Notes: generated from the letters alone by a model not told the origin. Counted from the first letter of the stretch, positions 48,350 through 58,100 are shown. The stretch: 64,000 nt of DNA from Prosthecobacter sp. (GCA_019186985.1 JABARQ010000035.1:30166-94165); one strand, 5' to 3'. Translations and numbers: made by a program.

Positions 48350-49708
48350 GTGGCCTGCATGTCATCCCAGCCTTTTCTCATGCTCCGCTTTTGTGGAGTT
48401 CTGCCGATCCTGCTCGCAACCGCCATGGAGACGCTGGCGGCGGAGTCGGACTTTGTGAAACTGCTTCAGGAAGTGCGGCCTGGAAGCACGGTGACCGTCC
48501 CGGACGGGATGCATGTCATGAAAGGAGTGCCGACCCTCAGGGGCGTGGTGGGCACGGCGGAAAATCCCGCCGTCCTGCGTGCGGCAAACCGGGGCAGGGC
48601 GGTGATCGCCGGAGACGCGGGAATGGTGCTCAAGGACTGCGCTCATGTGGTCATCGAGGGACTGGTGTTTGAAAATGACGCCGACCAGCAGTGCATCCGG
48701 ATGGAAAACTGCCGTCATGTGCGTGTGACACGCAACACATTCCGGCCCAGGGAGCGCAGGAAGCCCAGGCACTGGGAGCACTGGGTGACCGTCGAGGGTG
48801 CCCGGAGCTCGCACAACCGGATCGATCATAACTTGTTCGGCCGGAAGGTGAACCGCGGCAGCCCGCTGTTCATCCGCGGCGATGACACCGCCCTGGTCTG
48901 CTCGCAGCATGACCGTGTCGACCACAACCATTTCCGAGACGTCGTCCATGCGGGGCGTGAGAACGGCCATGAGACCCTGCGCACCGGTGGCAATGACCTG
49001 GGGGCGTCCGGGCGAAGCTCCTTCACGATCATTGAATCCAACCTGTTCGAACGCTGCAGCGGGGAGGATGAGATCATGTCCCTGAAGTCCTCGGACAACA
49101 TCGTGCGCAGCAACACGCTCATCAACTGCCGCGGCGCAATCTGCCTGCGCCTTGGCAGTCGAAGCCTGGTCTCCGGCAACGTCATCATCGCCACCGAGGA
49201 CGGGCCGGGCTTCGGCGGCGTCAAACTCTTCGGCTTCGACCACCAGGTGACGGGTAACTTTTTCGCCGGCCTCACCGGCACGCGCCATGAGGCGCCCTTC
49301 TCGTTTTTTCCAGGCCTGCACGACACGGAGACGACCGATGCCATTGGTGACAGATATGACGACAACACCGCCTCGGCGGCGACCCGCTGCCGTGTTTCCC
49401 GCAACACCTGGCTGGACTGCTCGCCTTTGCAGATCGGCCTGGAGAAGCCGGACAAGGAATGGACGCATCTTCCTCGCGACTGCTCCTTTGAGGACAACCG
49501 CGTTCTGCGCACCCGGCCTTCTGCAAATTCCCTTGTGATCGCCGGGCTTGTGACAGCCCTGAAGGCAGCTGACAACCTGGCCAGCGACCCCGGTGACAGG
49601 CCCGGTGCCGCCTGGTCAGGCTGGTTTCGCTGGCAGCACGAACTGCCGGAGGATTTTGTCAGGCCGAAGCCGCTTGAGGCCTCGGAGGTGGGGCCTGACA
49701 GCCCTTGA
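48350..49708 (+). CDS. Polysaccharide lyase family 6 (chondroitinase-B/alginate lyase type)
   Basis: The product is 452 residues. Met1, Met4 or Met11 may be the start; MLRFCGVLPILLATAMETLA forms the signal peptide. PGSTVTVPDG starts the parallel beta-helix. HNRIDHNLFGRKVNRGSPLF, then HETLRTGGNDLGASGRSS and CSGEDEIMSLKSSDNIVRSN correspond to conserved stretches of PL6 enzymes (RxDHNLF..., E-x(1,2)-I-S-x-K-S). The Lys and Arg in KSSDN and CRGAICLRLG match the catalytic or metal-binding region. The likely substrate is alginate or a chondroitin-like glycan, acting outside the cytoplasm. It is 57 nt downstream of the PEP-CTERM protein gene. Confidence 0.85.
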   Translation: MACMSSQPFLMLRFCGVLPILLATAMETLAAESDFVKLLQEVRPGSTVTVPDGMHVMKGVPTLRGVVGTAENPAVLRAANRGRAVIAGDAGMVLKDCAHVVIEGLVFENDADQQCIRMENCRHVRVTRNTFRPRERRKPRHWEHWVTVEGARSSHNRIDHNLFGRKVNRGSPLFIRGDDTALVCSQHDRVDHNHFRDVVHAGRENGHETLRTGGNDLGASGRSSFTIIESNLFERCSGEDEIMSLKSSDNIVRSNTLINCRGAICLRLGSRSLVSGNVIIATEDGPGFGGVKLFGFDHQVTGNFFAGLTGTRHEAPFSFFPGLHDTETTDAIGDRYDDNTASAATRCRVSRNTWLDCSPLQIGLEKPDKEWTHLPRDCSFEDNRVLRTRPSANSLVIAGLVTALKAADNLASDPGDRPGAAWSGWFRWQHELPEDFVRPKPLEASEVGPDSP

Positions 49709-49748
49709 TAATACGGGCACGACAAGGGCGGCAAGGAACTGCCCGGGG

Positions 49749-49782
49749 TTTAAATCCTATTTATTTAAATCCTATTTGACAG
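49749..49782 (+). promoter_or_regulatory. Tandem Rrf2-like operators upstream of yezD-cysK
   Basis: Two direct copies of TTTAAATCCTATTT occur (49749-49762 and 49764-49777), the second continuing GACAG, giving the complete TTTAAATCCTATTTGACAG. TTGACA (49776-49781) is a perfect -35 hexamer. The second copy ends 37 bp before the yezD start. A sulfur-linked regulator is the most plausible binder. Confidence 0.65.
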
Positions 49783-49819
49783 ATGTATTTTAAATACGAA
49801 GGATGAAGGCGTTCCCGTT

Positions 49820-50002
49820 ATGAGCGCCGCAGCCACCCACCCTTTGCCTGAATCCCCCGAACCCTGGATCGAGATCGTCCGCCAGAAGCTGGCCTCGATG
49901 CGTTTTGGTTCCATCCAGCTCGTCGTCCACGAGGGGCGGGTGACCCAGGTTGAGAGCCTGGAGAAGACACGGATTCCTGCGGAACAGGGGAATGCCCGCT
50001 GA
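49820..50002 (+). CDS. yezD: YezD-family small protein (DUF2292)
   Basis: The product is 60 residues. The core EPWIEIVRQKLASMRFGSIQ, then LVVHEGRVTQVESLEKTRI, matches the YezD/DUF2292 family (WxEIVxxxVxSLRFGSVQIVVHDGRVVQIExxEKxR). In other bacteria this small protein sits beside sulfate assimilation and cysteine genes. Its biochemical role is unknown. It starts a run of genes leading to cysteine synthase. Confidence 0.9.
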   Translation: MSAAATHPLPESPEPWIEIVRQKLASMRFGSIQLVVHEGRVTQVESLEKTRIPAEQGNAR

Positions 50003-50025
50003 AACTGTTCAACCCAGATCCCGCC

Positions 50026-50124
50026 ATGAACACCATCACATCGCCCTACCGCCAGCCTCCAGAAGGACTTTTCAGCTTCCGTCTTCGCAACTGGCTGCAC
50101 CGCTGGCTGAACGGCGCCCGCTGA
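50026..50124 (+). CDS. Candidate 32-residue peptide between yezD and cysK
   Basis: A frame from ATG 50026 encodes MNTITSPYRQPPEGLFSFRL, then RNWLHRWLNGAR. It is basic and Trp-rich in an amphipathic C-terminal helix. It fills the gap between yezD and the cysteine synthase gene, leaving 23 and 33 nt on each side. It could be a leader peptide for cysK or a small membrane-active protein. No homologue is known to me; coding status rests on position and spacing. Confidence 0.45.
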   Translation: MNTITSPYRQPPEGLFSFRLRNWLHRWLNGAR

Positions 50125-50157
50125 GCCGCCCTGTTGAAACTCATCCCCGATCCTCCC

Positions 50158-51120
50158 ATGTCCTATTACACAAGCATCACCGACGCCATCGGCGCAACTC
50201 CCCTGGTTCGTCTGAACCGCATCTCAGCTGGCCTGCCGGCAACGATCGCCCTCAAGGGTGAGTTCAAGAACCCACTGGGCAGCGTCAAGGACCGCATTGG
50301 CCGGGCGATGATCGACGAGGCCGAGCGTCAGGGCATCCTGAAGCCGGGTGGACGCATCATCGAGCCGACCAGCGGCAACACGGGCATCGCCCTGGCCTTC
50401 GTCGCCGCCGCCCGTGGCTACAGGCTGACCCTGACGATGCCGGAAAGCATGAGCGTGGAGCGTCGCACCCTGCTGGCCCTGCTCGGTGCCGAGCTGGTGC
50501 TGACGCCCGCCAAGGACGGCATGAAGGGAGCCATCCGAAGGGCGGAGGAGCTGCTTGCGGAGTCCCCGGGTGCGTGGATGCCTCAGCAGTTTTCCAACCC
50601 CGCCAACCCCGAGGTGCATCGCCGCACCACGGCCGAGGAAATCTGGGCCGACACGGACGGTGCCATCGACGTCTTTGTGGCGGCGGTCGGCACGGGCGGC
50701 ACGCTGACGGGGGTCAGCGAAGTCATCAAGTCGCGCCGCCCAGGGCTGAAGTCCATCGCGGTCGAGCCCAAGGATTCGCCGGTCATCACCCAGACTTTGC
50801 GCGGTGAGCCCCTGGTGCCGGGGCCTCACAAGATCCAGGGCACGGGCGCGGGCTTTGTGCCAAAGAACCTGAAGCTGGACATCATTGACGAGGTCATCCA
50901 GGTCTCCAATGAGGACGCCATTGCCGTGGCGCGCCGGCTTGCCGCCGAGGAGGGCCTGCTGGTCGGTATTTCGACAGGGGCCAATGTCTGGGCTGCGCTG
51001 CAGGTCGCCGCCCGTCCTGAAAACTCGGGCAAGCTCATCGTCACCGTCGGATGCAGCACGGGGGAGCGCTACCTCTCCACCGCCCTGGCCGAGGAGGCCC
51101 GCTCCAAGGTCTCCGCCTGA
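50158..51120 (+). CDS. cysK: Cysteine synthase (O-acetylserine sulfhydrylase)
   Basis: The product is 320 residues from ATG 50158 ([20 protein letters not shown]); a longer frame from 50134 is less likely. [11 protein letters not shown] holds the PLP-binding Lys44. [20 protein letters not shown] is the phosphate/substrate loop (TSGNTG), and [15 protein letters not shown] is the glycine-rich PLP phosphate-binding loop. [12 protein letters not shown] matches the C-terminal PLP contact. It makes L-cysteine from O-acetyl-L-serine and sulfide in the cytosol. The tandem motif upstream of yezD suggests control by sulfur supply. Confidence 0.96.
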   Translation: MSYYTSITDAIGATPLVRLNRISAGLPATIALKGEFKNPLGSVKDRIGRAMIDEAERQGILKPGGRIIEPTSGNTGIALAFVAAARGYRLTLTMPESMSVERRTLLALLGAELVLTPAKDGMKGAIRRAEELLAESPGAWMPQQFSNPANPEVHRRTTAEEIWADTDGAIDVFVAAVGTGGTLTGVSEVIKSRRPGLKSIAVEPKDSPVITQTLRGEPLVPGPHKIQGTGAGFVPKNLKLDIIDEVIQVSNEDAIAVARRLAAEEGLLVGISTGANVWAALQVAARPENSGKLIVTVGCSTGERYLSTALAEEARSKVSA

Positions 51121-51149
51121 ACCCGCATTCCAACCGCCCAACCTCTTTT

Positions 51150-51923
51150 ATGACAGACACACCCACCAGCGCAAGGCGCATGCCTGAGCAGCTGCTCAGC
51201 CAGTTCACCCGGCCGGCGCCGCGCCTGCTGCTGGAAAGCATGCCCCACGACCTCGGGGTCTACATCCCCAAGGTGGTCAGCAGGCCGCTGAAACGCGGGC
51301 ATGGCTTCAAGTTCGCCATCTTCGCGGGCATACATGGCGATGAGGAGGCGGGCATCCTGGCGGCGCATGAGATCATCCGCTGGGCTTCCGACAAGCCGGA
51401 TGAGCTGGGCGATTATGAGCTGCACGTCTTTCCTGTCTGCAATCCAACCGGCCGCAACATGGGCACCCGCCAGAACCAGAACGGCCTGGACCTGAACCGC
51501 GAGTTCTGGAGCGGCTCGCTCGAGCCCGAGGTGCTGTATCTTGAGTCCGAGCTGCGTCGCGAAAGCTACGACGGCATCATCGCCCTGCATTCTGACACGG
51601 ACAGCGAGGGCTGCTATGGCTTCGTGAGTGGTGCTCTTCTCAGCGAGCACCTGCTGAAGCCCGCGCTTGAGGCCGCGGCAGAGCATCTGCCCTCGAATCA
51701 TGCCCCCCTCATTGATGGCTTTCTTGCCCGCGAGGGCATCATCCGGGAAGGTTATCTGGGCATCCTCAGCGCGCCTCCTGAACAGGCCGTGAAGCCTTTG
51801 GAGATCGTCTTTGAAACACCCGGCTTCGCCCCGCTTCACCAGCAGGTGAAAGCCACCGTCGCCGCCGTGAAGACCATCCTGGCGGAATATCGGCTGCTCC
51901 AGGCCTACGCGCCCAATATCTGA
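51150..51923 (+). CDS. M14-family zinc carboxypeptidase-like protein (DUF2817/AstE-like)
   Basis: The product is 257 residues from ATG 51150; the frame upstream runs through the end of cysK. GIHGDEEAG gives the zinc ligands His62 and Glu65, and ALHSDTD gives the third, His147. PTGRNMGTRQNQNGLDLNRE is the typical carboxypeptidase/succinylglutamate-desuccinylase substrate loop (NR at 115-117 region). EIVFETPGFAPL supplies the likely catalytic Glu near residue 230. It lacks a signal peptide, so it is probably cytosolic and acts on a small peptide or amide. The substrate is not known. It is 29 nt after cysK. Confidence 0.87.
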   Translation: MTDTPTSARRMPEQLLSQFTRPAPRLLLESMPHDLGVYIPKVVSRPLKRGHGFKFAIFAGIHGDEEAGILAAHEIIRWASDKPDELGDYELHVFPVCNPTGRNMGTRQNQNGLDLNREFWSGSLEPEVLYLESELRRESYDGIIALHSDTDSEGCYGFVSGALLSEHLLKPALEAAAEHLPSNHAPLIDGFLAREGIIREGYLGILSAPPEQAVKPLEIVFETPGFAPLHQQVKATVAAVKTILAEYRLLQAYAPNI

Positions 51924-51934
51924 CCGCACGCTTC

Positions 51935-52675
51935 ATGGACGAACATTGGATTTATTACGCCCTGGCGGGCTTCGCCGCCCAGCTTGTCGACGGCGCCCTG
52001 GGCATGGCCTACGGCGTCACGGCCTCCAGCCTGCTCATCGGATTCGGCCTGCCTCCGGCGGTGGTCAGCAGCACGGTGCATGCGGCGGAGTGCTTCACCA
52101 CCGGGGCCAGCGCGGTCTCGCATCACGCCTTCGGCAACATCAACAAGGGCCTTTTCTACCGCCTGCTCCTCCCCGGCGTGATCGGCGCCTTCCTGGGGGC
52201 CTACATCCTCACGCAGCTTCCGGGCGATGCCATCAAGCCCTGGATCGCGGCCTACCTGCTGCTGATGGGCCTGGTGCTCATCGTCAAGGCGCTGCGCTCC
52301 TTTCCACCGAAGTCCGTCACCACCCATGTCCGTCCGCTGGCTTTCTTTGGCGCGTTCATCGACGCCATCGGCGGCGGCGGCTGGGGGCCGATCGTCGGCT
52401 CGACGCTGCTCGCCCGCGGCAGTCCGCTCCGCGAGACCGTCGGCAGCGTCAACGCGGTGGAGTTCTTCGTGACGCTGTCCGCCTCGCTGGGTTTTTTGTT
52501 AGGCATCGGCATCGGCCACTGGGATGTCATCCTGAGCCTGGCCGCCGGCGGTGTCGTCGCGGCTCCGATCGGAGCCTGGATCTGCAGACATGTGCCGCAC
52601 AGGCCCTTCCTGATCCTGGTCGGCCTGCTGGTCATCGGCCTGAGCCTGCGCACCCTGCTGAAGGTCTTTGCCTGA
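51935..52675 (+). CDS. TauE/SafE-family sulfite/anion exporter
   Basis: The product is 246 residues with about seven hydrophobic helices. The repeat halves are visible: GFAAQLVDGALGMAYGVTAS with SSTVHAAECFTTGASAVSHH in the first, and AFFGAFIDAIGGGGWGPIVG with GSVNAVEFFVTLSASLGFLL in the second. This is the TauE/SafE (DUF81) inverted-repeat fold. Members export sulfite, sulfoacetate or related anions. The location 11 nt after the peptidase gene and downstream of cysteine synthase supports a sulfur link. Confidence 0.93.
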   Translation: MDEHWIYYALAGFAAQLVDGALGMAYGVTASSLLIGFGLPPAVVSSTVHAAECFTTGASAVSHHAFGNINKGLFYRLLLPGVIGAFLGAYILTQLPGDAIKPWIAAYLLLMGLVLIVKALRSFPPKSVTTHVRPLAFFGAFIDAIGGGGWGPIVGSTLLARGSPLRETVGSVNAVEFFVTLSASLGFLLGIGIGHWDVILSLAAGGVVAAPIGAWICRHVPHRPFLILVGLLVIGLSLRTLLKVFA

Positions 52676-52700
52676 TTCCGGAGGAGAGCCTCCGCCGACC

Positions 52701-53672
52701 ATGATCCTGCTGCTCATCGTCACCACAGCAACCGTTCTCGGGGTGTCCTTCCTCTGCTCGCTGACGGAGGCCGTTCTGCTCAGCCTGAACCCCCTGGAGC
52801 TTCAGGTTCAGGAGAAGAGGGGCGTCGCCAAGGCGGGCCGCTGGCTGGCCATGAAGCAGCGCATCGAGCGGCCGATCTCCGCCATCCTGGTCTTCAACAC
52901 CCTGGCCAACACAGGGCTGGCGACCCTCGCAGGGGCGATGTTCTCCGAGGTCTGCGGCGCGGACTGGCTCTGGGGTTTCTCGGCCTTCATGACCGTGGCC
53001 GTCCTGTTTGGCGGCGAGATGGCCCCGAAGATCCTGGGCGTGCATTGCGCCGGAAGCCTGGCCCCCCGGCTGATCGGTCCGCTGACCTGGATGCTGCGCC
53101 TCTGCCATCCGCTCGTAGGGCTGATGGAAAAGTTCTGCGAGCGCCTGAAGCGCCATTCCCAGGACGGCCGGACGCAGGGCGATCGCATCATGGACATCAT
53201 CACGCTGGTCGAGAGCGCCCGTGCCGAACAACTTCTGCACAATCAGGAGGAGGTCATCATGATTCACGCCGCCACCCTCAGCGCCCGGCGGGTCAGGGCG
53301 GCCATGGTGCCTGCGGCGGCGGTGAAGCTGTTTGACCGCCGGCTTGACCTGGCCGGCAACGTGCGGGCTCAGGGAGAAAAGCTGCACCGCAGCTATCCCG
53401 TCAGTGCCACGGGCCGTTTCGAGGCCGTCACGGGGTATGTGCGGGTGCGCGAGTTGTTCGTGCAGAACCTGGTGGATCCGGAGGCTGCCCCCTGGCAGGC
53501 CTTGGAGCGGCCCGTCCTGCGCATCTCCGGCTCAGCTTCCCTGACCCAGCTTCTCGCCTTGTTTCTGGAGAAGCACGAAGTCGCCGCCCTGGTGGAGGAC
53601 AAGGACGGCATCCTCATCGGCTGGATCACCTTGGACGACGTCATGAAAGTGCTCATGGGGGCGAGGGTTTGA
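52701..53672 (+). CDS. CNNM/CorB-HlyC-type membrane protein with CBS-like domain
   Basis: The product is 323 residues from ATG 52701 (MILLLIVTTATVLGVSFLCS); a start at 52668 would overlap the exporter gene. The DUF21 transmembrane domain (residues 1-150) shows FLCSLTEAVLLSLNPLELQV, then RPISAILVFNTLANTGLATL and VLFGGEMAPKILGVHCAGSL, the DUF21/CNNM signature. The cytosolic part (about 180-323) contains a CBS-like pair with VRAAMVPAAAVKLFDRRLDL and DKDGILIGWITLDDVMKVLM. These proteins are linked to Mg2+/Co2+ movement. The first CBS motif (MVP.AAV) is divergent from the usual TPR. Confidence 0.9.
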   Translation: MILLLIVTTATVLGVSFLCSLTEAVLLSLNPLELQVQEKRGVAKAGRWLAMKQRIERPISAILVFNTLANTGLATLAGAMFSEVCGADWLWGFSAFMTVAVLFGGEMAPKILGVHCAGSLAPRLIGPLTWMLRLCHPLVGLMEKFCERLKRHSQDGRTQGDRIMDIITLVESARAEQLLHNQEEVIMIHAATLSARRVRAAMVPAAAVKLFDRRLDLAGNVRAQGEKLHRSYPVSATGRFEAVTGYVRVRELFVQNLVDPEAAPWQALERPVLRISGSASLTQLLALFLEKHEVAALVEDKDGILIGWITLDDVMKVLMGARV

Positions 53673-53998
53673 GGGGGGCGCATGAGTTGTCTTGCCGCAG
53701 AACCCCGCCTCATGATCCGCGCGAGACCGAGTTTATTGATGCAATCGCTCCGCTGCGGCAGCCAGCGCCAGCTCGGACACAAGGAGCGGGCTGCAGGAAA
53801 GGATTCAGGATGGCAAGCCTGGCTTATCTGCGCCGGGACAGGTTCAGGCTTCCACAGCGGGCTGACAAAGGCTTGTTCGACCACTCGGATGGCAGTGTGG
53901 TCGTCAGGGTGGGGCCCTTTTCAAAGGTTCCGTGAGCGATCACATGGAGGCCTGCCCTGGCTCCTTCCTCCCCGGGCATTTCGGTCACGACCCACTCG
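53673..53998. other. 326-nt intergenic stretch with no gene found
   Basis: Open frames here are short and low-complexity and show no recognised domain. The segment may hold the lost 5' part of the transposase below, but no insertion-sequence inverted end was recognised in it. Confidence 0.5.
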
Positions 53999-54484
53999 AT
54001 GTGTGCCAGCGACGACTTCGTGTTGGACCAGACGGAGGATGGCAGGCGGCTCAAATGGCTGCCCGTCTGCGACGAGTTCACGCGCGAGAGCGTGGACCTG
54101 GAGGTCGAGCGAAGAATGGAAGCCAAGGACGTGATGCGTGTGCTGGCAGCCGCCGTGGCGGAGCGCGGGGCGCCGGCGTATGTCCGCAGCGACAACGGGC
54201 CGGAGTTCATCGCCAAGGCCGTGCGCGAACGGATCGCGGAGCAAGGCTTCCAGACGCTCTACATTGAGCCGGGCAGCCCGTGGCAGAACGCCTACAGCGA
54301 GAGCTTTAACAGCCGCCTGCGAGACGAGCTGCTGAACCGGGAAATCTTCGCCACACTGGCCGAGGCAAACGTGCTGGGCAGGGACTATCGCCGCACCTAC
54401 AATGAACAGCGGCTACATTCGTCGCTGGACTACCAACCCCCGGCGGAGTTCGTGCACTGCTGCCTTTCGGCTGACGGAGCGTAG
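53999..54484 (+). pseudogene. Truncated IS3-type transposase OrfB (integrase catalytic core)
   Basis: The 161-codon fragment contains FVLDQTEDGRRLKWLPVCDE, then FTRESVDLEV, APAYVRSDNGPEFIAKAVRE, IEPGSPWQNAYSESFNSRLR and YNEQRLHSSLDYQPPAEFVH. The two middle blocks are the DDE core's D-N-G-PEF and the 'G-S-P-W-Q-N-x-x-x-E-S-F' segment with the catalytic Glu. The first Asp is in the DQTEDG/DEFT section. The usual N-terminal half with the helix-turn-helix and OrfA are absent, so it is a dead remnant. A 16-bp hairpin sits on its 3' end. Confidence 0.88.
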
Positions 54485-54506
54485 CGCAGGCAGCCGAAAG
54501 GCAGCA
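54458..54506 (+). terminator. Perfect 16-bp hairpin over the transposase 3' end
   Basis: TGCTGCCTTTCGGCTG (54458-54473) and CAGCCGAAAGGCAGCA (54491-54506) enclose a 17-nt loop containing the TAG stop. It may be a transcription stop protecting the neighbours or the outer end of the insertion sequence. Confidence 0.6.
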
Positions 54507-55151
54507 CAACTCCCCCAACCAAACCCAACAACCAAACCAAGCCGCGAGTCACCGCCAGACTCTCATGGGAACTTGCTCAAGCTCCGGGGACAGACCAGCC
54601 TGGTTGAAGAACCTCGCAACAGGGGCGAGTTCGCCGAGCTTCAGTGTGGAGTCCTGGCTCGAAAGGCCTGCCCTGGAGGCCGTCCCAAGAACAAGCAATG
54701 GCAATCCAGCCGAGGATCCCTGGCTCCAGATCAACTGGGAGGAAGGTTTGCCCGAACCCCGGCAGTTCCGGGATGACGAACTGCCCCTGAACAAGGACAA
54801 ACGCTACGCGATGTCGGTCGATCCTAAATCTCTTCGGGATTCGTCCGGGAGGGTGCTGCCATTGAGAGCACTGCCCGCGCCTCCGAGTGGCTGTCCGGGC
54901 TGCTGCGGAAGCTGACTCCAAGATTGCTGGGATGGCCTACAGCAGCTCTCGGACGCCGGAAACTACCCCCTGAAAAGCCGCCGGACGAAGTGATCATCCT
55001 GTGGGAGTGGGCCAACGACCTGCGACCCATCGTTAGGCTTCGCCTGCCGCTGAAGTGGCTTCTGCTGAGTAAATGAGATTATAAACTCTTTTAATGCCTT
55101 TGATATCTAGGTAATGCTGCCTAGGATCGCTCCAGTCCTTTCGTCATATTT
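54507..55151. other. 645-nt intergenic stretch; promoter-proximal part AT-rich
   Basis: The longest frames (for example 54565-54915 plus, 116 codons) show no domain, no signal peptide and no repeat relation to nearby genes, so no gene is called. The last 90 nt (TAAATGAGATTATAAACTC, ending CATATTTATG) are AT-rich and probably hold the promoter of the next gene. Confidence 0.5.
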
Positions 55152-58100
55152 ATGAATCTTCGCACCTTGGTTCCATCGCTAACTTTCCTTGCTTGCTGGC
55201 CTTTTTTTCAATGTTCCGCAGAGGCTCAAGTGACCTACATCAGTTCGCCAGCACTGCGAACCTACACCTCCTCTGGGAACGCTGTTTTCAAATTGCAGGT
55301 GGACAACACTTCTGGCTCAGGCACGACTATTACTGATGGCACCCTTTGGTTCAAGGTGGCAAGCGTGTCAGGTGGAACATTCTCTTCCAATGGCACAGTA
55401 GAAATAAGAGAGGGGTCAATAAACGGGAGTATTGTTCACAGCTTCACCTATTTCGCAGGTGTTTCTGAAACAAATTGGTCCAACTACACACTACCCTTTT
55501 CATCGGGAAGTCGGACATATTATGCTACTAGAAATGGAAGTCCTACCAGCCAGATAGCGTCGGGCGGAGTAACCGTTACCGCCTCGCCGCTCACCGCCAC
55601 GCTGAGCAACATCACCACCAGCCCGGCCAGCGGTCCCGTGGGCACGGCCATGACCTGGAGCTACACGGTCAGCGCCAACCAAGGCGGCAACGTCCTGCTC
55701 GGAGCCCAGCTGCGCTCTTCCGGTGGCACGAACTACGACATCGGCACTGGCTATGCCAAAACCCTCTCCGCAGGCACCGGCAGCTACTCGATCAGCATCA
55801 GCGTTCCGTCCGGTGTGCCGGACGGCACCTACAGCCTGCGCGGTGCCGTGTGGCGGGACAACGACTCCGACGGGGTGATCAACGCCGGCGTCGATACCAT
55901 CCTGTCGGGGCCGAGCGCCTACAACTCGTTCACCGTCACCTCGCCGCTCACCGTCACGCTGAGCAACATCACCACCAGCCCGGCCAGCGGCCTACCCGGC
56001 ACGGCCATGACTTGGACTTACTCCGTCCAGTCCAACCAGAGCAAGACCGTTCTGCTTGGCGCGGCATTGCAGTCCTCCGGCGGCACCAACTACGACATTG
56101 GCACGGGCTACTCCCGCTCCCTCGCCTCCGGCAGCAATTCGCCCACCGTTAGTCTCACCGTGCCCGCTGGCATTCCCGCTGGCACCTACAGCTTGCGCGG
56201 GGCGGTTTGGAACGACAACAACAGCAGCGGTTCCATCGACGGTGGCGACACCCTGCTCAGCGGTGCCTTTAACTACGGCAGCTTCACGGTGACCAGTCCG
56301 CTCACCGTCACGCTGAGCAACATCACCACCAGCCCGGCCAGCGGTCCCGTGGGCACGGCCATGACCTGGAGCTACACGGTCAGCGCCAACCAAGGCGGCA
56401 ACGTCCTGCTCGGAGCCCAGCTGCGCTCTTCCGGTGGCACGAACTACGACATCGGCACTGGCTATGCCAAAACCCTCTCCGCAGGCACCGGCAGCTACTC
56501 GATCAGCATCAGCGTTCCGTCCGGTGTGCCGGACGGCACCTACAGCCTGCGCGGTGCCGTGTGGCGGGACAACGACTCCGACGGGGTGATCAACGCCGGC
56601 GTCGATACCATCCTGTCGGGGCCGAGCGCCTACAACTCGTTCACCGTCACCTCGCCGCCTGTCATCACTGGTTTCTCTGGGATGATGCGCAGTGATGGAC
56701 GCCTGGATTTCAAATACACCGCCACAAATGCCAACGGTATCGGCTATGTGGCAGTATACATCATGAACAGCGACCAGTCGGTCAACCCTGCCTTCACTAT
56801 GGCATCCGAGGTGCAATACACCACAGGATTGTCCAGTGGCGCGGCTCAAACTTTGCAGCCCTGGTCTGCCTCGCAATTGAGCGGCTGGCTAACCTCTGGC
56901 ACGTTATACCGGCTGAGGATGAAGGCCCAAAATGCCCTCGGTTCCGACTCTGGCTGGGTTTACTCAACCACATTCCTTTACACGGAACCCGCTTCCGCTC
57001 CTGTGGTTCAAACACCCATGGTGGCAGCACGCGCAGATGGCCGGCTGGATGTAACCACTCAGGCGACGGACAGTGATGGTCTTGGATATCTGGCCTTCTA
57101 TTTGGTGGATGCATCAATGGCGGTGAATCCTGCCTTTTCTGCCGCTTCCAAGATCGAGGAGACCACAGGACTGACCAGCGGCCTGAGCCAGATTCGGCAG
57201 CCATGGACAGCCTCAAGCCTTGCGAGCTGGCTCACGCCTGGCAGCCAGTATCGAGTGCGCATCAAGTATCAGGATACCCGCGCCACCGATAGCGGCTGGG
57301 TTTACTCCGACCCGTTTACCTATGCAGGCACGACCAATGCAGCTCCCACGGTCGCCAGCGTCACTGCCACGGTGCTTTTGGATGGATCTTTGAAAGTCGG
57401 ATTCACCGCCACGGACGACATGACCGCGAGCCTCGGTATTGAAGTTTACCTGTCCATGCCCGGCGGCGCGGGCGATCCGGGGAGCTACAACTTGAGTTCC
57501 AAAGTCGTGCTTGCCGCTGCCAGTGGCACAGAGAAATCTTACACCTATCTGCCAGCAGAGGTCACCCGTCTCTGCTCCCCAGGTCAGCCTCATGGCGTGC
57601 GAGTCCGTGCTTTTGATGGATCGGGTGCCATGGGCCAGGGCTTCTCCACAGTCTTTGCCGCACCGCAGTCTGCAACGACCACGAAAGATGTTTTCAGCTT
57701 CCCCTTCGGCAATCGACAGAACTACACCACGGTCCGCGACAACGACGGTTGGTATGCCAGCCAGACCTTCGGCACTTACAACGCCGGCTTTGGCGGTTAT
57801 CACCTGGGGGAGGATTGGAATCTGGAGTCCGGCGGCAATACCGATCTGGGGCAGCCGGTGTTTGCGATTGGTGACGGCACGGTAGTCGTGGCGGCATCCT
57901 ACACGGGATGGGGCAACATCGTTACCATCCGCCACACGCTGGCCGATGGACTGCAGGTGGAGAGCTTCTATGCGCACTTGGATCGCATGGATGTGGCACC
58001 AGGCCAGGTCGTCAGCCGAGGCCAGCAAATCGGCACCGTGGGCGATGGAGGCGGCACTCAAGAAGCCAGCCATCTGCATCTGGAGCTGCGTGAGAACACC

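Noticed and set aside
54565..54915. 116-codon frame after the transposase remnant
   Set aside because: No homology pattern, no start context and no coupling to a neighbour. It may be decayed insertion-sequence DNA.
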